Shown: piece by piece, positions 1 through 12,327 of the stretch
Numbering within the stretch: the first letter of the stretch is position 1
Layout of the letters: the number at the start of each line of letters is the position of its first letter
The notes under the pieces: model-generated
What the model saw: the letters and a program-made list of their open reading frames with translations, nothing else
Told to the model about the DNA's origin: nothing
Databases searched by the model: none
Assembly (NCBI GenBank): GCA_903813345.2
Contig: CAIIXF020000006.1
Coordinates: forward strand, 40,436,848 to 40,496,847
Source: Owenia fusiformis
Lineage: Eukaryota; Annelida; Polychaeta; Sabellida; Oweniidae
Reading direction: 5' to 3'
DNA: 60,000 bases
Program-made: the position numbers and the translations under genes

Positions 1-1655
1 TGCCCCGCCCTACCCAAACTCACCAACTTGATTTTATTATAACATCTATATAGTTTTATCAGTCAACATGAACTTTTTTAGAATAATCAAAATGTCTCTA
101 AGGAACACTTACTGAAATTTTCATGGAAAAATATCAATTATTGATAAAGTTAGAGCATATAGTGCATTACTTTTGGGACAACTCTCGTATGTGTAGAGTT
201 ATTCTCGGTATTTTTAACTTTTATGATGGTCCCACCTTACCTATCATAATTCCCATTTTTTATTCACATGGATTACTTTATGGAATAAATCACCACGTTT
301 CAGGAGGAGGCGATTATAGTAAGAAGACTTATTATTGTAGAGCATTATGAGGGAATTATTATTTTTAGAATCTGTGCATTAGAGTAGCCAATTTTATTAA
401 TTAAAGCAGTTTGTGCTATAATTGAATCCATAAACCTTGGGTAATTATAGACCTTTAAGTTGACCTGTATTTAAAACCATTACGCAAGTTCTGTAAGAAA
501 TTAGATTTATTCCCATGGCAAGAAATTCTGAATAATTTATTTTGTATTAGTAATAACTATACTTATACACTGTAGTTGTTATTTCCATAGATCGTTATGG
601 TTATCGTACATTAATGTAAGTACTGGATTTTTAATTATTTTATTGAGTCGAGTTCAATGATCACACTTGCTTAACTATCCAGAAAAAATTCTTGGTATTT
701 ATTACCAGAGAGGACATTGGAAGAATTGATACCCTTCGTCTTTATAGTAATTGATAATAACCAGACTGCATGCAGGGTAAAGAATCGACTCTATTTACAA
801 TTATTACAAAGGCCATGATTCATTTCTATTTGGTGTTAATAACCTGTAAATAGATTTTGATTTGCTGGTTTGCCACTTTCAGAACATTTATGGTGTTTTC
901 ATTTGGCAGCACAATGACAAATTACAGATCTTTTACTGATATTGCAAATCAGAGAGTTAAAATGGGTGTTAAATGAAAATAAAGTAGTACCCCTAATTCT
1001 AGTTAATTGATATATTAAATCTTTATATTCTATTATTGTTTACTGGAATCTTATATCAGAAAGGTCACGCTGTTTTTGTTTTTTTTAAAGTATGTTCCTT
1101 CTCCTTGCGGGTGAAGGCCCCCATTAGTGGAGATTTATATATTCATATTGCAATTATGCAATTATTAAATTTGACACTCTAAATCAATATTTATATTAAA
1201 GTCAACAAGGAAATGGTGGCTCAACTTGTACATCCCCAATTCACACTCTGAAATCATGGTACCGTATGGTACATTTAGAGTATTGGACATGTACTGTGCG
1301 CTACATTAAGGGTATTGTTCTGTACGGTATATTAACAATATTGTACTGTATGGTACACTGGCCATACAGCATTCATGGTACTGATATAGTCTAAGGTACC
1401 AAACAGTACCAAATTTTATGGTACTGTATGGTACTATTACCAAAATGATATGGTGAAAAAGTGCATGTATTAGATAGAATTTTGGGCCGGGGGGGTGAGT
1501 GATTACCCCATCCCCCATCTAGTTACAGGCCTTAAGGCTATGATAAATCAGATAAGACTGTCCCCAATGTATGACTTGACTAAAAGGATAGTTAGGTTTC
1601 ACTACTTAAAGTAGTAATGGAGAATTCATTGGTCATTGAACTATATTTCGATATA
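1..1655. other. Gene-free AT-rich DNA
   Basis: No exon, RNA gene or bounded element was recognised. Around 1255-1445 there is a cluster of GGTAC/GTACC words (for example ATGGTACTGTATGGTAC) on both strands, giving a weakly palindromic patch. Short open frames here have no recognisable protein content. Confidence 0.5.
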
Positions 1656-1827
1656 CACTCCCCTCCATAAGTTTGGCAATAGTCCGGCCACATAAAAATA
1701 TTCATCAAATGAACAATTTTGTGGATTTCAACAATTTTTCTGATCAAATCATATAGCTCCATTGTTATTTTCGGAATTAAAGAAACTAAATGAAAACTTC
1801 ACATTGCCAAACTTATGGATGGGAGTG
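1656..1827. mobile_element. 172 bp MITE, TA target site, mariner-like ends
   Basis: Ends are inverted repeats of about 25 bp (left begins CACTCCCCTCCATAAGTTTG, right ends CAAACTTATGGATGGGAGTG) with a few mismatches. The element is flanked by TA on both sides. A TA duplication with CACTCCC-type ends fits a non-autonomous Tc1/mariner element. It has no coding capacity. Confidence 0.75.
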
Positions 1828-2262
1828 TATATTTCCATATAAATTGCCATCTAATGAATGTGAGAATTAGTTGTGATACGTTTTTCAGTGAGAGTGATAA
1901 ATATCAATTTATTAAATCACTACTTATTTGAAAGATAGTACATCAAATATGTTATTTCTCACTGAAAGTGTTGTTTTGCAATTATAGATAAGAAATAAAA
2001 GTCAGTTGTTCGAGTTGATTTGTTCGACACTTTCTATGAAATTGTGTGCTATAATATTATTACATTAAGCACTATTTTTGTACCTATTCCATGTATAGTT
2101 CATTTGTAAATGTTGAATAAATACAGGGTAGGCTATAAATATAAACTTCAACATCTTATGTTTCATATTAGTTATTAGAAACATGGAATGCAATCATATA
2201 AAGATCATGTTTTATATTTTACTAACACCAGGCTTTCAGTGTACCATATCTTAAAATTTGCA

Positions 2263-2672
2263 ACTTGCATTAAAATTGCCATTTGGATAAAATGTGCCAT
2301 TTGTATTAAAATATCCATTTGCTTAAAATGTGCCATTTGTATTAAAATATGCCATTTGCATTAAATGTGCCATTTGCATAAAATGTGCCATTTGTATTAA
2401 AATATGCTATTTGCATAAAATGTGCCATTTGCATTGAAATATGTCATTTGGATTAAAATGTGCCATTTGCATTGAATTATGCCATTTGCAACGAAATATG
2501 CCATTTGCATTGCAATATGCCATTTGCAACAAAATATGCCATTTGCATTGAAATATGCCATTTGCATTGAAATATGCCATTTGCATTGAAATATGCTATT
2601 TGCATTGAAATATGCCATTTGCATTGAAATATGCTATTTTCATTGAAAATGCCATTTGCATAAACTGCGCCA
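2263..2672. repeat. Tandem array of an 18-19 bp unit containing ATTTGCAT
   Basis: About 23 units of the form AAATATGCCATTTGCATTG. The right half is nearly homogeneous and the left half more diverged (TTTGTATTAAAATGTGCC variants). About a dozen units contain ATTTGCAT, the reverse complement of the POU octamer ATGCAAAT. Frames running through the array are repeats, not genes. Confidence 0.9.
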
Positions 2673-3609
2673 TTTGCACCATAGTTGGAAATGACAGAAG
2701 ACCACCTATATTTATATATAATGTGTATTTATGTACATACAAAGAAACCTGTAAAGTGGAACACCTCTACCTTTATAATAACCAAAGATGCCTCATAAAA
2801 TTCTAAACCTGCTCCATTCCGAAAATTGCTGCATTTTTGAAAAAGATTGACCTTAATCACCAGAATTAGGCGAATTAAATTTCAATAAAAAAACTGAGAT
2901 GAGGTAATAAAGTTCAATTAATTTGACTACATTTTCACGATTTTTGTTGAAAACATGTCCACACTTAATGTTTTAGTAAAATTTTGGGGAGGTAATTGCC
3001 TTAAATGAATTGAATTAATTGAATTGAATGTCTCCACCGAACAAGACTACTAAAATGTTTTGTGAAACCAACCAGATGTTGACTTAACAGTTAATCAATG
3101 CAAAAGTGATTTGATGCAAATAATACTGTTTTGAAGATAGGAATACTAAATCTGGTCGTTTCATCAAAAACAATAATTTTGCAATTTCCTAGATCAACAG
3201 GAAGAGGGAAAAATCATTTGATTTTTATTCTGCAAGTATATGCCCATTAAAACTAGAAAACTGCGACTAAATCCCAATGAACAAAATAGCTGTAGATGTC
3301 ACAAAACATATTTACAAATAATAAGACAATCAATTTAAGCATTTTGGGTGGCCATTTTGGAGTCCTAAAAGGCACAAAGCATAGAGACAATAAAATATTT
3401 GTAATCTTAGTAGGATACTAGTACTGCAACCTCCTACTTTGAAGAGATCTCTAAATTATATAGAATACCTGCTTTAGGCAGCCATTTTGAATTTTAAGAG
3501 ACACCAATCGGAAGAATGATACCATAATTGTAATCTACTTCAAAATTCCTTTGATTAAAGTATAGTATAGCATTACCTTGAAGAGATACGAATTGCAAAA
3601 TACCACATA
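2673..3609. other. Gene-free DNA with about 130 bp degenerate repeats
   Basis: No gene seen. Two related segments begin at the GCCATTTTG words near 3352 and 3481, each followed by similar text. A third copy continues at 4313, beyond the transposon at 3610-4306, so the transposon appears to have landed inside an older tandem repeat. Confidence 0.5.
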
Positions 3610-4306
3610 CCAGATTTTCTTGCATATAAGCCCTGGGCGTATAACTGAAAGAAGGGGAAATTTCGTCTGTTATTTTACCTCTTATTTTTCACCCATGGGC
3701 GTAGAAGTGTACTACTTTCATTTTTTGGCCCAGTTGGCGTAAAGGTGAGAAGAGCTGATGAATACAATGGTTTAGTACTGGTAGGTGCACAAAATACTGT
3801 AAGATTCGTGTAACGCGCTATAAGCTGCACGGTAAGCTTAATAAAAAATAAATGAAATTTAGTAGAATTCTAACACTGAGTCAATAAACGTAGATAAAGC
3901 CCACATATTTCAGAAAATGTGAATTTGAATTCAATCAAATATTTGTATAAATTAAAGTTATTTTAGTTTGAAATCATGAGATGGAATAGCTTGAAATGCT
4001 GTATGGAACGTTACAGCCGTTCTAGGATCTGAACTCTAGGTGTAACTATCCCTCTCTAGGTGTAACTAAATGTTGAAACAAAGTAACAACAGAACGATCC
4101 ACCACTGCCACTACGTCACAGCGTTGAACTTAATGTTGAAACAAAGTAACGACAGAACGATCTGCCAGTGACAAAATACTCTTGAATTTATTGAAAAATC
4201 AATCAATAGTCATTTTTTATAGGCCCATGGGTGTATAAGCGTACTACATTCGATTTTTGGCCCATGGGCCTAAATTTAGGGGGGGCATATATGCGAGAAA
4301 ATCCGG
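3610..4306. mobile_element. 697 bp TIR element with TA target site
   Basis: Left end CCAGATTTTCTTGCATATA and right end TATATGCGAGAAAATCCGG form a terminal inverted repeat with two mismatches, flanked by TA (3608-3609 and 4307-4308). The interior holds several CCCATGGGC-type palindromes next to the ends and a direct repeat of about 70 bp (4066-4172, sharing TGTTGAAACAAAGTAAC). No transposase frame is visible, so it is non-autonomous. Confidence 0.75.
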
Positions 4307-5589
4307 TAATGGAGGCCATTTTGAATTTTCCAAATCAGAAAAATAATACAATTTCTTCAATCTAGACTAAATTAAGTTTCATTTGAGTATAATAAGATTT
4401 TTCATTAGAAAATCGGGTTGGTGTAGTTTTATTTGGAAGTCCGCAAATGTTTCGTCCTGTTTCCCAACCTGCAAATAGGCTCACCAAGTTCTCAATACAT
4501 TGAGAAAACATTCCATTGTTATCAAATGACAGCCACCCATCTTGTTTTTCTAAAATGTTGTTTTTCACTATGATCCCTACTAACTTCGTTCATTATTTCG
4601 GATAATTACTTATTTATAGATTTACTCACCCCTATGCAATTTTAACATCAAAACACTTTTCGTAGAACATGGCCAATATAGAATTACTTTACTTTTCTAT
4701 TTACGTGTTAACTGTGTGACATTGACAATTCTTTATATAAATAAATGTCTTCCCCCATTTCAATCTTCTCTGGCTATGTCATAGTATGAAATTATGTAAG
4801 CCTCAAAAGGGAAACCAAAAGAATTGCTTAAACCAATCAAATGCTGTGCTGTTATTTAGAGAGTAGGCAGTCATAAGGAAAACAATCCCCAATATCTTAA
4901 GTGATCTAATGTACAATACAGCAAAGCTTTTACCCCACAGATTGTGGGAAGTTCTCAATCAAAAGCATATAATTTAAACGCAATATCGTCATATATACTG
5001 AGAACTTCTCCCAATCCGTGCCCCCACCCCTTTTGTGCATTGCCTGTTGTCATCTCTGAACAATTGTGAGTATTGCACATTTTTGGTATTTACTTTTGTT
5101 TTTGCATGCTGGTTCCACTCTTTTTCACTCTTTTCTCCTCTTTTTCACTCTATTTTTCACTTCACTACACAACCATGAGATATTTTTTCTTCTGGGAGCA
5201 AAGGTTGACTGGTTGATCTATGAGTATTAGGAAAATTTTCAGCTAATCAAAATTTAGTTCACTTCACAAATTATCAATTACTTCTCTTATAAATATTTAT
5301 GATCAGCAAAAGAAAAAAAATCAAAAAAATGTCACGCTCTATAGCTCAAGGTTAGTATGTATTGAGTACTTGTAATTTAGGGCACATGGCATTTCGTAAT
5401 CAATACAAAAACTGAAATAGTACATCTCCACTCGATATATGGGCAGACCTTGTCTTGACCATATATACATGGTGTGAGCCCTAGGAATACAATATACGTA
5501 ATATAATATACGGGCTTCCCCAGGTGGGATGTGCCATATGCTATGGTGAGAGAGTCGGAGAAGCTCGCTTTTTGGCTCACACAGTAAGC

Positions 5590-5785
5590 CTATGGAATCG
5601 ACCAGGCGTCTGTCCGTCCATTGGTCTGTCCGTCCATCAACATTGGCCGCACAAATTAAAACTGCTATTCGGATTGAGTCATATCCACATTCATTTTATG
5701 CATATCCATAATGCCTATTTGACCTATCATCGCCATTTCTCAAGTTTGCCCGGTTTCCGAGAAATTGCCGTCAAAAAGTCAAATT
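5590..5785 (+). repeat. Dispersed repeat with GTCCGTCCAT block
   Basis: Begins with GTCTGTCCGTCCATTGGTCT and ends near the CGGTTTCCGAGAAATTGCC block. A diverged copy lies in inverse orientation at 26870-27055, sharing the ACATTGGC..CACAAATTA, CCTATTTGACCT and TTTCCGAGAAATTGCC blocks. The open frame over it (5524-5787) is a by-product of the repeat. Confidence 0.6.
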
Positions 5786-6972
5786 AATTGACTAACTGAA
5801 CAATTGACTAACTGAAACTGATAGGCAAATCTGACTTGAGAAACTGAGTACTCATAACTAAATAATCAATTTGAAAAATCAACTTTTTTGGATGTAAATT
5901 TTGGTCACCTTAATCACAAAAGACCTATTGAGCTCTGAATAAGAAAAATGTTCAAGGTCAAATGTCCTCAAACTGTAGGTCACAAACTGTGCTATCTAAG
6001 TTTCTCAAAGTTCGAGACTAAATCAAAATCAATAATTTTGTTTGAAAATCAGGATATACATTCCTCTGAAGGTTCTACACTGTGTGAGCACAGGACCGTG
6101 GGTCCTTTATTTAGAGAAAGCTATGATGATGGAGACTATTCTTTCTTGTTTTTTAAGATGTTAGATGCATTCCCTAGGAAAAAATCCTGGGGACGCCCCT
6201 GTAATATATGTTTTAAGTGAGGCCTAGTGCAAGTTATTTATGAAGTGTACCGTATACATATAGAAATGAATTAATAACTAGCCTACCTTTGAACATAAAA
6301 AGAAAAAGATGGATGAATGATAGATAAAACACAATAAACCTGATTTTAAAAGTGTTATTATTTTGCATTTCCAGGCCTCTAAGTCAATATCTTTAATGTG
6401 GACTTAACAAAATCTATTAATAATTCTCCTTCAACCTTGCAATGTCACAGTATTACTTACGCTCAATCATTATGTGTAATCCATCATCATCATATTCATC
6501 CAGGATCGCCCTCAGGCTTTTAACTCTATTTACTTCATTAGCTGACCTTGAATAAGCAATCATCCATTAATGTCATCAATTCCCTATACGTCAACTTTCT
6601 ATATGTTGCCATTTTATTAAGTTCATTATTATATCTTTGAATGAACTACTGTAAATTGATGCTTTAATTTGTTGATTTCCCAATGATTGTCAATTTACAT
6701 TTTCGTTAATAACAAGTTTACCATTTTAGTGCAAAGTCATTTTGATTTATTTTCATAAAAATTGCCTTTAATAGCCACCAATATTCTGCAAATGGCAAAT
6801 CAAATCAAAATACAATATGTAAATGAAATCACCTTGAATCGGAACAATAACCCCCAACTATAATTATTTTGGGTTTGTGGGGGAAAACTAAATTATGAAT
6901 TTGGTGCTAACGAGGATGTCCTTGGTGCTAATAATTAAAAACAGAGCCTTGATCAAATTTAGAAGCACACTT

Positions 6973-7095
6973 GGCATTAAACATGCAAAATGTCAGTACC
7001 TGCCATTTGTTCTAGATGAACCACTGTACACCATCCACAAAAAGGTAGTGACTTAGATAACAATATGTCACTACTTCTGATGATGACATATAACA
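6973..7095 (+). repeat. Dispersed 'GCATTAACATGCAAAATGTCACC' family, copy 1
   Basis: Shares the order GGCATTAA / CATGCAAAATGTCA / CCTGCCATTTGTT / CTACTTCTGATGATGACAT with copies at 14884, 32535, 44373 (inverse) and 50373 (inverse). No terminal inverted repeat is obvious. The copy is diverged. Confidence 0.6.
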
Positions 7096-7289
7096 GTGTA
7101 CTGACACAAAGTAACAGTATTGTATGGCAAGACTACAATATGTACTTGGACATATACGATAAAAGTTTCAATAGAAATTGCTGCTCATTTTAAGTCTGCC
7201 CAGCATAAATCTCAAATTCTTTTAAGGTGCATGTATCATACCCCCTTAAAGATACCTCTTGCATTGTTAATTTCATAACTTTTTTTTAA

Positions 7290-7415
7290 ACCAACTGATA
7301 AATATGTGAAAATGACTGACAAATACGTAAAAAACTAATAATAAATATTTGAAAATGCCGAATATTATGTGAAAATGATGTATAAATATGTGACAATGAC
7401 AAAAGATTGATACAG
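7290..7415. repeat. Degenerate tandem repeat, AAATATGTGAAAATGAC unit
   Basis: Four to five imperfect repeats of about 28-30 bp built on AAATATGTGAAAATGAC. Both the spacing and the sequence drift. Confidence 0.5.
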
Positions 7416-8693
7416 ACAATAGGACAGGATGCAAATGTCACTAAGGTGAGAGATATCAATGAATCATCCACTCATTTAAATTTGTTGATGCTTCTTTCGC
7501 AATGCATTAATAACTGCAAGTGATAAGTGGCATTACGCAAAATAACACGCGCATGGAGTCCGGACATGACATCATTTTGCTGAAGTAGAATCATATCATA
7601 TAGAGTCAATTGTTTCCAAAGACACAAACTAGATAACAGCAACACAAAAGGGTAGCAATACCGAACAGTCATGACTGCCATTTTTACAAAAACCTTCTAT
7701 TACTTTTTCAGTTATTGCAAAAATTATCGTAAAATAACAATAAAAACAGCCATCATTTTCAAAATGGTCGTTCACTAGCCAAATTGTCATTGAGAATGCA
7801 ATATGCTTTTAAGTTAGGCACATGTATAATTTCAACAAAATCGCGCACACGTTCAGGAAGTGCCATGCTTATGAGTATTCACATATCAAATATGAACAAA
7901 ACCGCTCTATTACCTTTTGAATTATAGCAAATTTCAAAATGTTGAACTTATTTGCTCAAAAGAGGATTTTCTTTTTCAGATTATTATTGCATGTAGAATG
8001 GTATCGAAAGTCTAGTTTTGAAGATATCAATTTTCGATGACCAAAATTATGCTGAAAACAATGGATAGCATGAGTTTTCCCTAATGGAAAACAACATGGG
8101 AAATGTGGTTTTTAACTTTATCGCATTTCAATACCCATCCCCTTTTCAGAAGTTATTAATATAGTGTAGAAGAAACTTTTGATACATTTAAATTGAGAAA
8201 GACAAGATCCTCTTTTTAGAAAATGAGCCTTACATTTTTAAAAAATTGACAAGGTGGGGTCCTAATCCATAATTTTTCAGAGAGTGGGATTGATATTTTA
8301 TTATCATGGGGACGTCCCTTTAAAGAAATACTTGTTTGAATAAAAACTTCTGTATTTATACCAAGAAAATACTCATTGTGAAAGATATGACTGTCTAAAA
8401 TCACTTACCATACTCCACATGGACCTTTATTGCTAATGACACTATTTGGCTACTTTGTATATTTTGAGTGAATTTGGAGTAGCAGTTCCCGAGAAAATAC
8501 TTATCACAAAGTGTCTCTTTTTTGGGACAACCGCTATACTGGTAAACTGATGTCCAATTTTACTCCTCCCTTAATGGTGATCACTTATATTCTTTAAACA
8601 ATTCACTTTTTTCATTTCAATAATATCAAATACAATTTTTTATTTACATGTAGAAATACAGTATTTACATGTTTACACTACTAGTATATGCAG

Positions 8694-8879
8694 TACAGTA
8701 AAACCTGTCTTATCGGATACACAAAACACATCTGGGACTAGCTGGTTTGGTTAGACGGGTGTAGACATTTAAAAGATTATAGCATAAAGTCAATGCTAGA
8801 GAAAATGCAACTGAAAAAAGTGTTCACATTGAGAGGCGTTCAGAGTTAAGATGTGTTCGGATGAACAGGTTTTACTGTA
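8694..8879. mobile_element. 186 bp MITE, TACAGTAAAACCTGT family
   Basis: Perfect 15 bp terminal inverted repeat: TACAGTAAAACCTGT on the left, ACAGGTTTTACTGTA on the right. The interior carries GTGTTCACATTGAGAGG and GTGTTCGGATGAAC words shared with relatives at 30310, 31973, 41451, 42717 and 48158. No coding capacity. Confidence 0.75.
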
Positions 8880-9151
8880 ACAAGGCACCTGCATATTATT
8901 TATTTATTATATTATCAGGCATCAAATGCGCACCATATACTGCTGTAAAAATTTTGTTGCATTATACTGTAGTTCGCAACTCAATTTTATATGTAACCAT
9001 AGTTTCTTCCTATTGTATCTAGTGAGAGTGTTTGAGAAATATACTACCTTGGAATAATTTTAGAATACATGTATAAAAATGTAAAACTCCACTTCTAACT
9101 TAATTTTACAGATAAAATCAATGAAATTTTGTCTGATACATGTAAGGCACT

Positions 9152-11499
9152 ACCCTTATAAAAAATTCAACCTTGAAAGTCCGAATTTAAACCGTTTCCA
9201 CCAATCATTGAATAATGATTGTTTCAACTACCAAGATCAAAGGAAAAACCATTGTACGATGATAAGCAATCATTGTGCAACCATTGTGTTCAACCAAGCG
9301 AAGTCAACTCTTTTTCAACGAATGCGCAACCGTTTCTATACAATCATTGTAATCTGAAACCATTGTAAACTGCAACCATTTCACATTGAAATGTAAATGG
9401 TTACAATTTGTTTTGTTCAATGATTACACAGTTCAACCCCTGCAACCATCCTGAATTAGTATCGTTCCAAAAAATTATCATTTTACCTGAATTAAAATTA
9501 TTTTTAAGTAAGGATTTGAATCTACCTCTATTAAACAATAGTATATTAGGATATTTTTTCTGCAAGCATACATGCATGTTTATTATAGTAAATAACTTAA
9601 TTCATGTTAATATGTTTCTTTCTCAAGTACGAATTTAGGAATGCGATACCAGACTAGTTTTCCACTCAATGGCATATGATAATTTATGTTCTCTGCCATT
9701 TACATTATTTACACAAATTAAAAGTACCATATTTAGTGTTTATTTCCCTTTATCAGATATTGTCAAAATGATGTTAATTATGAAAAGAATTGAGCAAAAT
9801 TCCAATTTGGTTAAGAAATTGACAAAGGAACATCTTAAGATTTCCTTTAAACTTAACAAAATCACAAGATGAGGCACAATGGTTTTTGTTCATGATCAGA
9901 CTGATGATCAAACAATACCTACTACATATTGATATTCTCATGGTTTAGGCAAATCAGAATGCTTGAACAGCCAATTAAAACGGTTGAACAGCTAATTAAA
10001 ACGCTTGAACAGCTAATTAAAACGGTTGAACAGCTAATTAAAATGCTTGACCAGAAATAGGGTTCATATTCCTAGTTTCTGTTATATTTATTTTCATATT
10101 GTGTTATACTATATATATATTTTTAATCTCTATTTCATGCAGAGAGGGGGGGGGGGTAAAAATTTGAAAAGTGTTTTCAGATTTTTGAGGATTTATTTCT
10201 TTATTCAATTAATTTAACAAGTGCTGAGAAATCTCAAATAGCAAGTATATGAAACTGCAAATACTATTTTCAGAATTTTTTATTTCATTTTTATTTAGTT
10301 TTTTTTACCATGGGCATTCAATAAATTGAAAGTTTATGGCTTTACTGTATTCACTAGGGCATAGCATTTACAAGTTTCAGTTTAAATAATATGTGTCAAT
10401 GATTAAAAAATTTAAAAAAAACAGGGCTTATTTTTCAAAACTCTCAACTTGAAAAAATCTGGAGGAAAATAAAGGAAATTTTCTTTGGCAAATTATTGAT
10501 CATGTTCTGTGTATGGAATAATTAAATTACATAGGATGCTTCCTTTATAGCAGACTCTAATCAAACTGAGAGTCTCTCTGTTATAAGGTTTGTTTGCCTT
10601 GCCGAATTATTTTTGTTTTGTTTATGGATTAATAAAGTTTCTTTAGACAAATCCTTCAAAGCAGACTCTAATCAAACTAAAGAGACTGAGTCTTTCTGTA
10701 ATCAGAATTTTTTAAGTTATGCTTATTGACTTAATTATTTAAAACACATCCTGTAATGTCTGATTGCATTTTCTCTATCAAATCAAAAATATCAAATCAA
10801 TTATTTTCTGATTGAAGGATTTCTTTCTTCCTTCCAGACAGATCTTCCCTCCTTTATAATTGTGATAATTACTCAGGTGAAGTTATAAGTGTCTGAATTT
10901 GTAAAATTCAAGACTTGACCCAATCAAAATTATTTCAAAAGTTTTTGCAATAACTTGAAAAGTAGTGAAGGGATTTTGTAAAAATGATTGTCATGACAGC
11001 GAGGGGATTTGCTATGCCTTAGCATTGCTGTTATCTAGATAATATACATGCGAGTGGGACAATCACCATCCTTCAAGGTTAGATGGAAATTGGTTCAATA
11101 TATTTTCATTCACAAGACAAGTTTACTAAACTATTGCAATACTTTAAATATCTTTTTGATCAAAAAAATTTAAATTCTGACATGTATGCATGAAATACAT
11201 ACATTTGAAAAATATATTTTAAAGAGCAATATAATTATTTTATGTTGCATTGAGATAATATTACCATAGGTTTAAAGGGTTGCATTCGATTGAAACGGTT
11301 GCAAGAAATTCAATCAAAATTGTCAAGCGTTTACAATGGTTACATATGATTGAAACATTTTCAATGAGTTTACAACCAAAATTGTAATGGTTGCATTGTA
11401 ACGGTTGGCATGGTTGCATAAATGATCGGATCAATGATTGTACAATGATTGTGCAACGGTTTAAATTCGGACTTTCAAGGTTGAATTTTTTATAAGGGT
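9152..11499. mobile_element. 2.35 kb DNA element with perfect 45 bp TIRs
   Basis: Positions 9152-9196 and 11455-11499 are exact inverted repeats (left starts ACCCTTATAAAAAATTCAAC). Inside each end are clusters of AACCATTGTA / CAATCATTG words in opposite orientation, as in subterminal transposase-binding arrays. The middle is AT-rich with a 21 bp tandem repeat and no transposase frame. I could not define a target-site duplication. Perfect ends suggest recent mobility; superfamily unknown. Confidence 0.75.
9958..10062. repeat. 21 bp tandem repeat, five copies
   Basis: Five units of TTGAACAGCTAATTAAAACG with alternating G/C at one position and a diverged last unit. Lies inside the 9152-11499 element. 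Confidence 0.85.
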
Positions 11500-11854
11500 T
11501 AATCCTCCAATTTCAAAAAATTTACCTGTTGTGAAATGAAATTGCTACAGATTGTAGAATGACATTATAACATTTGTATCCTGCAACTATCATGACATTA
11601 TGTCTAATAAAAATGAAAGAGTTATAGTTGTTTTGGTAAAAGGAGTTGGGATATGTGAGAAACGTCACAATTGTGTTTTATAATTCTTTTTCCTCCTCAT
11701 ATCATTTTGGTTCTCTCATCTTTTCCTATTACACATCAAAATGTCAAATTATGTACCAAAACAGCATAAGGATTAGTACTGCGCTAACATTATTTAATCA
11801 TTTCATATTACTGCTATTATCTGGTATTGTGTATTTTCCAACATTATCTATATA

Positions 11855-12325
11855 CTGTAGATTGGGTTAATTTGGCGCCCGCTTTAATTTGGCGAATTTG
11901 GCGAAATTGAAAAATTCGCCAATATAAATCTTCGCCAAAATTTAGAATGAATCCCCGGGAATTATCTAGGGTATTTCGTCGAGTGTATTTAGGTCACTTC
12001 CGGTTTAGTTTTTTCCAAAAATATGAAAAAATGTCTCTCATAAATTGGCTCAGAACTGGTCAGTCACTTATTAATACTCAGGGAAAAACTAGAAAGGAAA
12101 AGTGCAGTATAGTAGCAGCATCAATCGAGGTGCAAAATGTAAAGGATGATCTCACAAAAATGTACAAACGTGGTGAATATTGCCAGTGGTCCTCAAAAGA
12201 AAAAATTAACATAAAATTCGCAAACAATGCGTAAGTTAATTAAATTTTTTTTTGCATATCCGCCAAATTAAATAGCCGCCAATATGCCAAAAATGGCAAA
12301 ATCGCCAAATTAACCCAATCTACAG
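11855..12325. mobile_element. 471 bp TIR element, CTGTAGATTGGG family, copy 1
   Basis: Inverted terminal repeats of at least 23 bp starting CTGTAGATTGGGTTAATTTG, followed by repeated TTTGGCG / CGCCAAAT words, with flanking TA on both sides. A second copy at 36601-37115 sits in opposite orientation inside a retrotransposon and proves the TA duplication. The interior carries a 95-codon open frame (11947-12234). A Tc1/mariner-type non-autonomous element is the simplest reading. Confidence 0.85.
11947..12234 (+). CDS. 95-residue ORF inside the CTGTAGATTGGG element
   Basis: Starts MNPRELSRVFRRVYLGHFRF and ends with a basic, Asn-rich tail. The first about 50 codons are kept almost residue for residue in the second copy of the element (minus strand, 36820-37023), where a frameshift after the GKTRK segment ends the frame early. 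The C-terminal part (VEVQNV..MYKRGEY..S.KEK...FANN pattern) faintly resembles the helix-rich N-terminal segment of some invertebrate transposon proteins; that is a weak impression. It could be a remnant first exon of a transposase or non-functional. Expression is unknown. Confidence 0.3.
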   Translation: MNPRELSRVFRRVYLGHFRFSFFQKYEKMSLINWLRTGQSLINTQGKTRKEKCSIVAASIEVQNVKDDLTKMYKRGEYCQWSSKEKINIKFANNA

Positions 12326-12327
12326 TA

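Larger units (their letters stand above)
4309..8693. other. Gene-free interval with scattered repeats
   Basis: No convincing exon. Besides the repeats listed separately it holds a weak inverted pair at 4937-5024 (ATTGTGGGAAGTTCTCA against TGAGAACTTCTCCCAATCC). The open frame at 4362-4568 (minus) has no recognised family and no splice context. Confidence 0.4.

Noticed and set aside
2263-2672. CRISPR array
   Set aside because: Units are contiguous without unique spacers and the DNA is eukaryotic; the same holds for 48376-49240.
5524-5787. Open frame with a VHQHWPH motif
   Set aside because: Lies in a dispersed repeat with an inverse copy at 26870-27055 that gives a similar translation.
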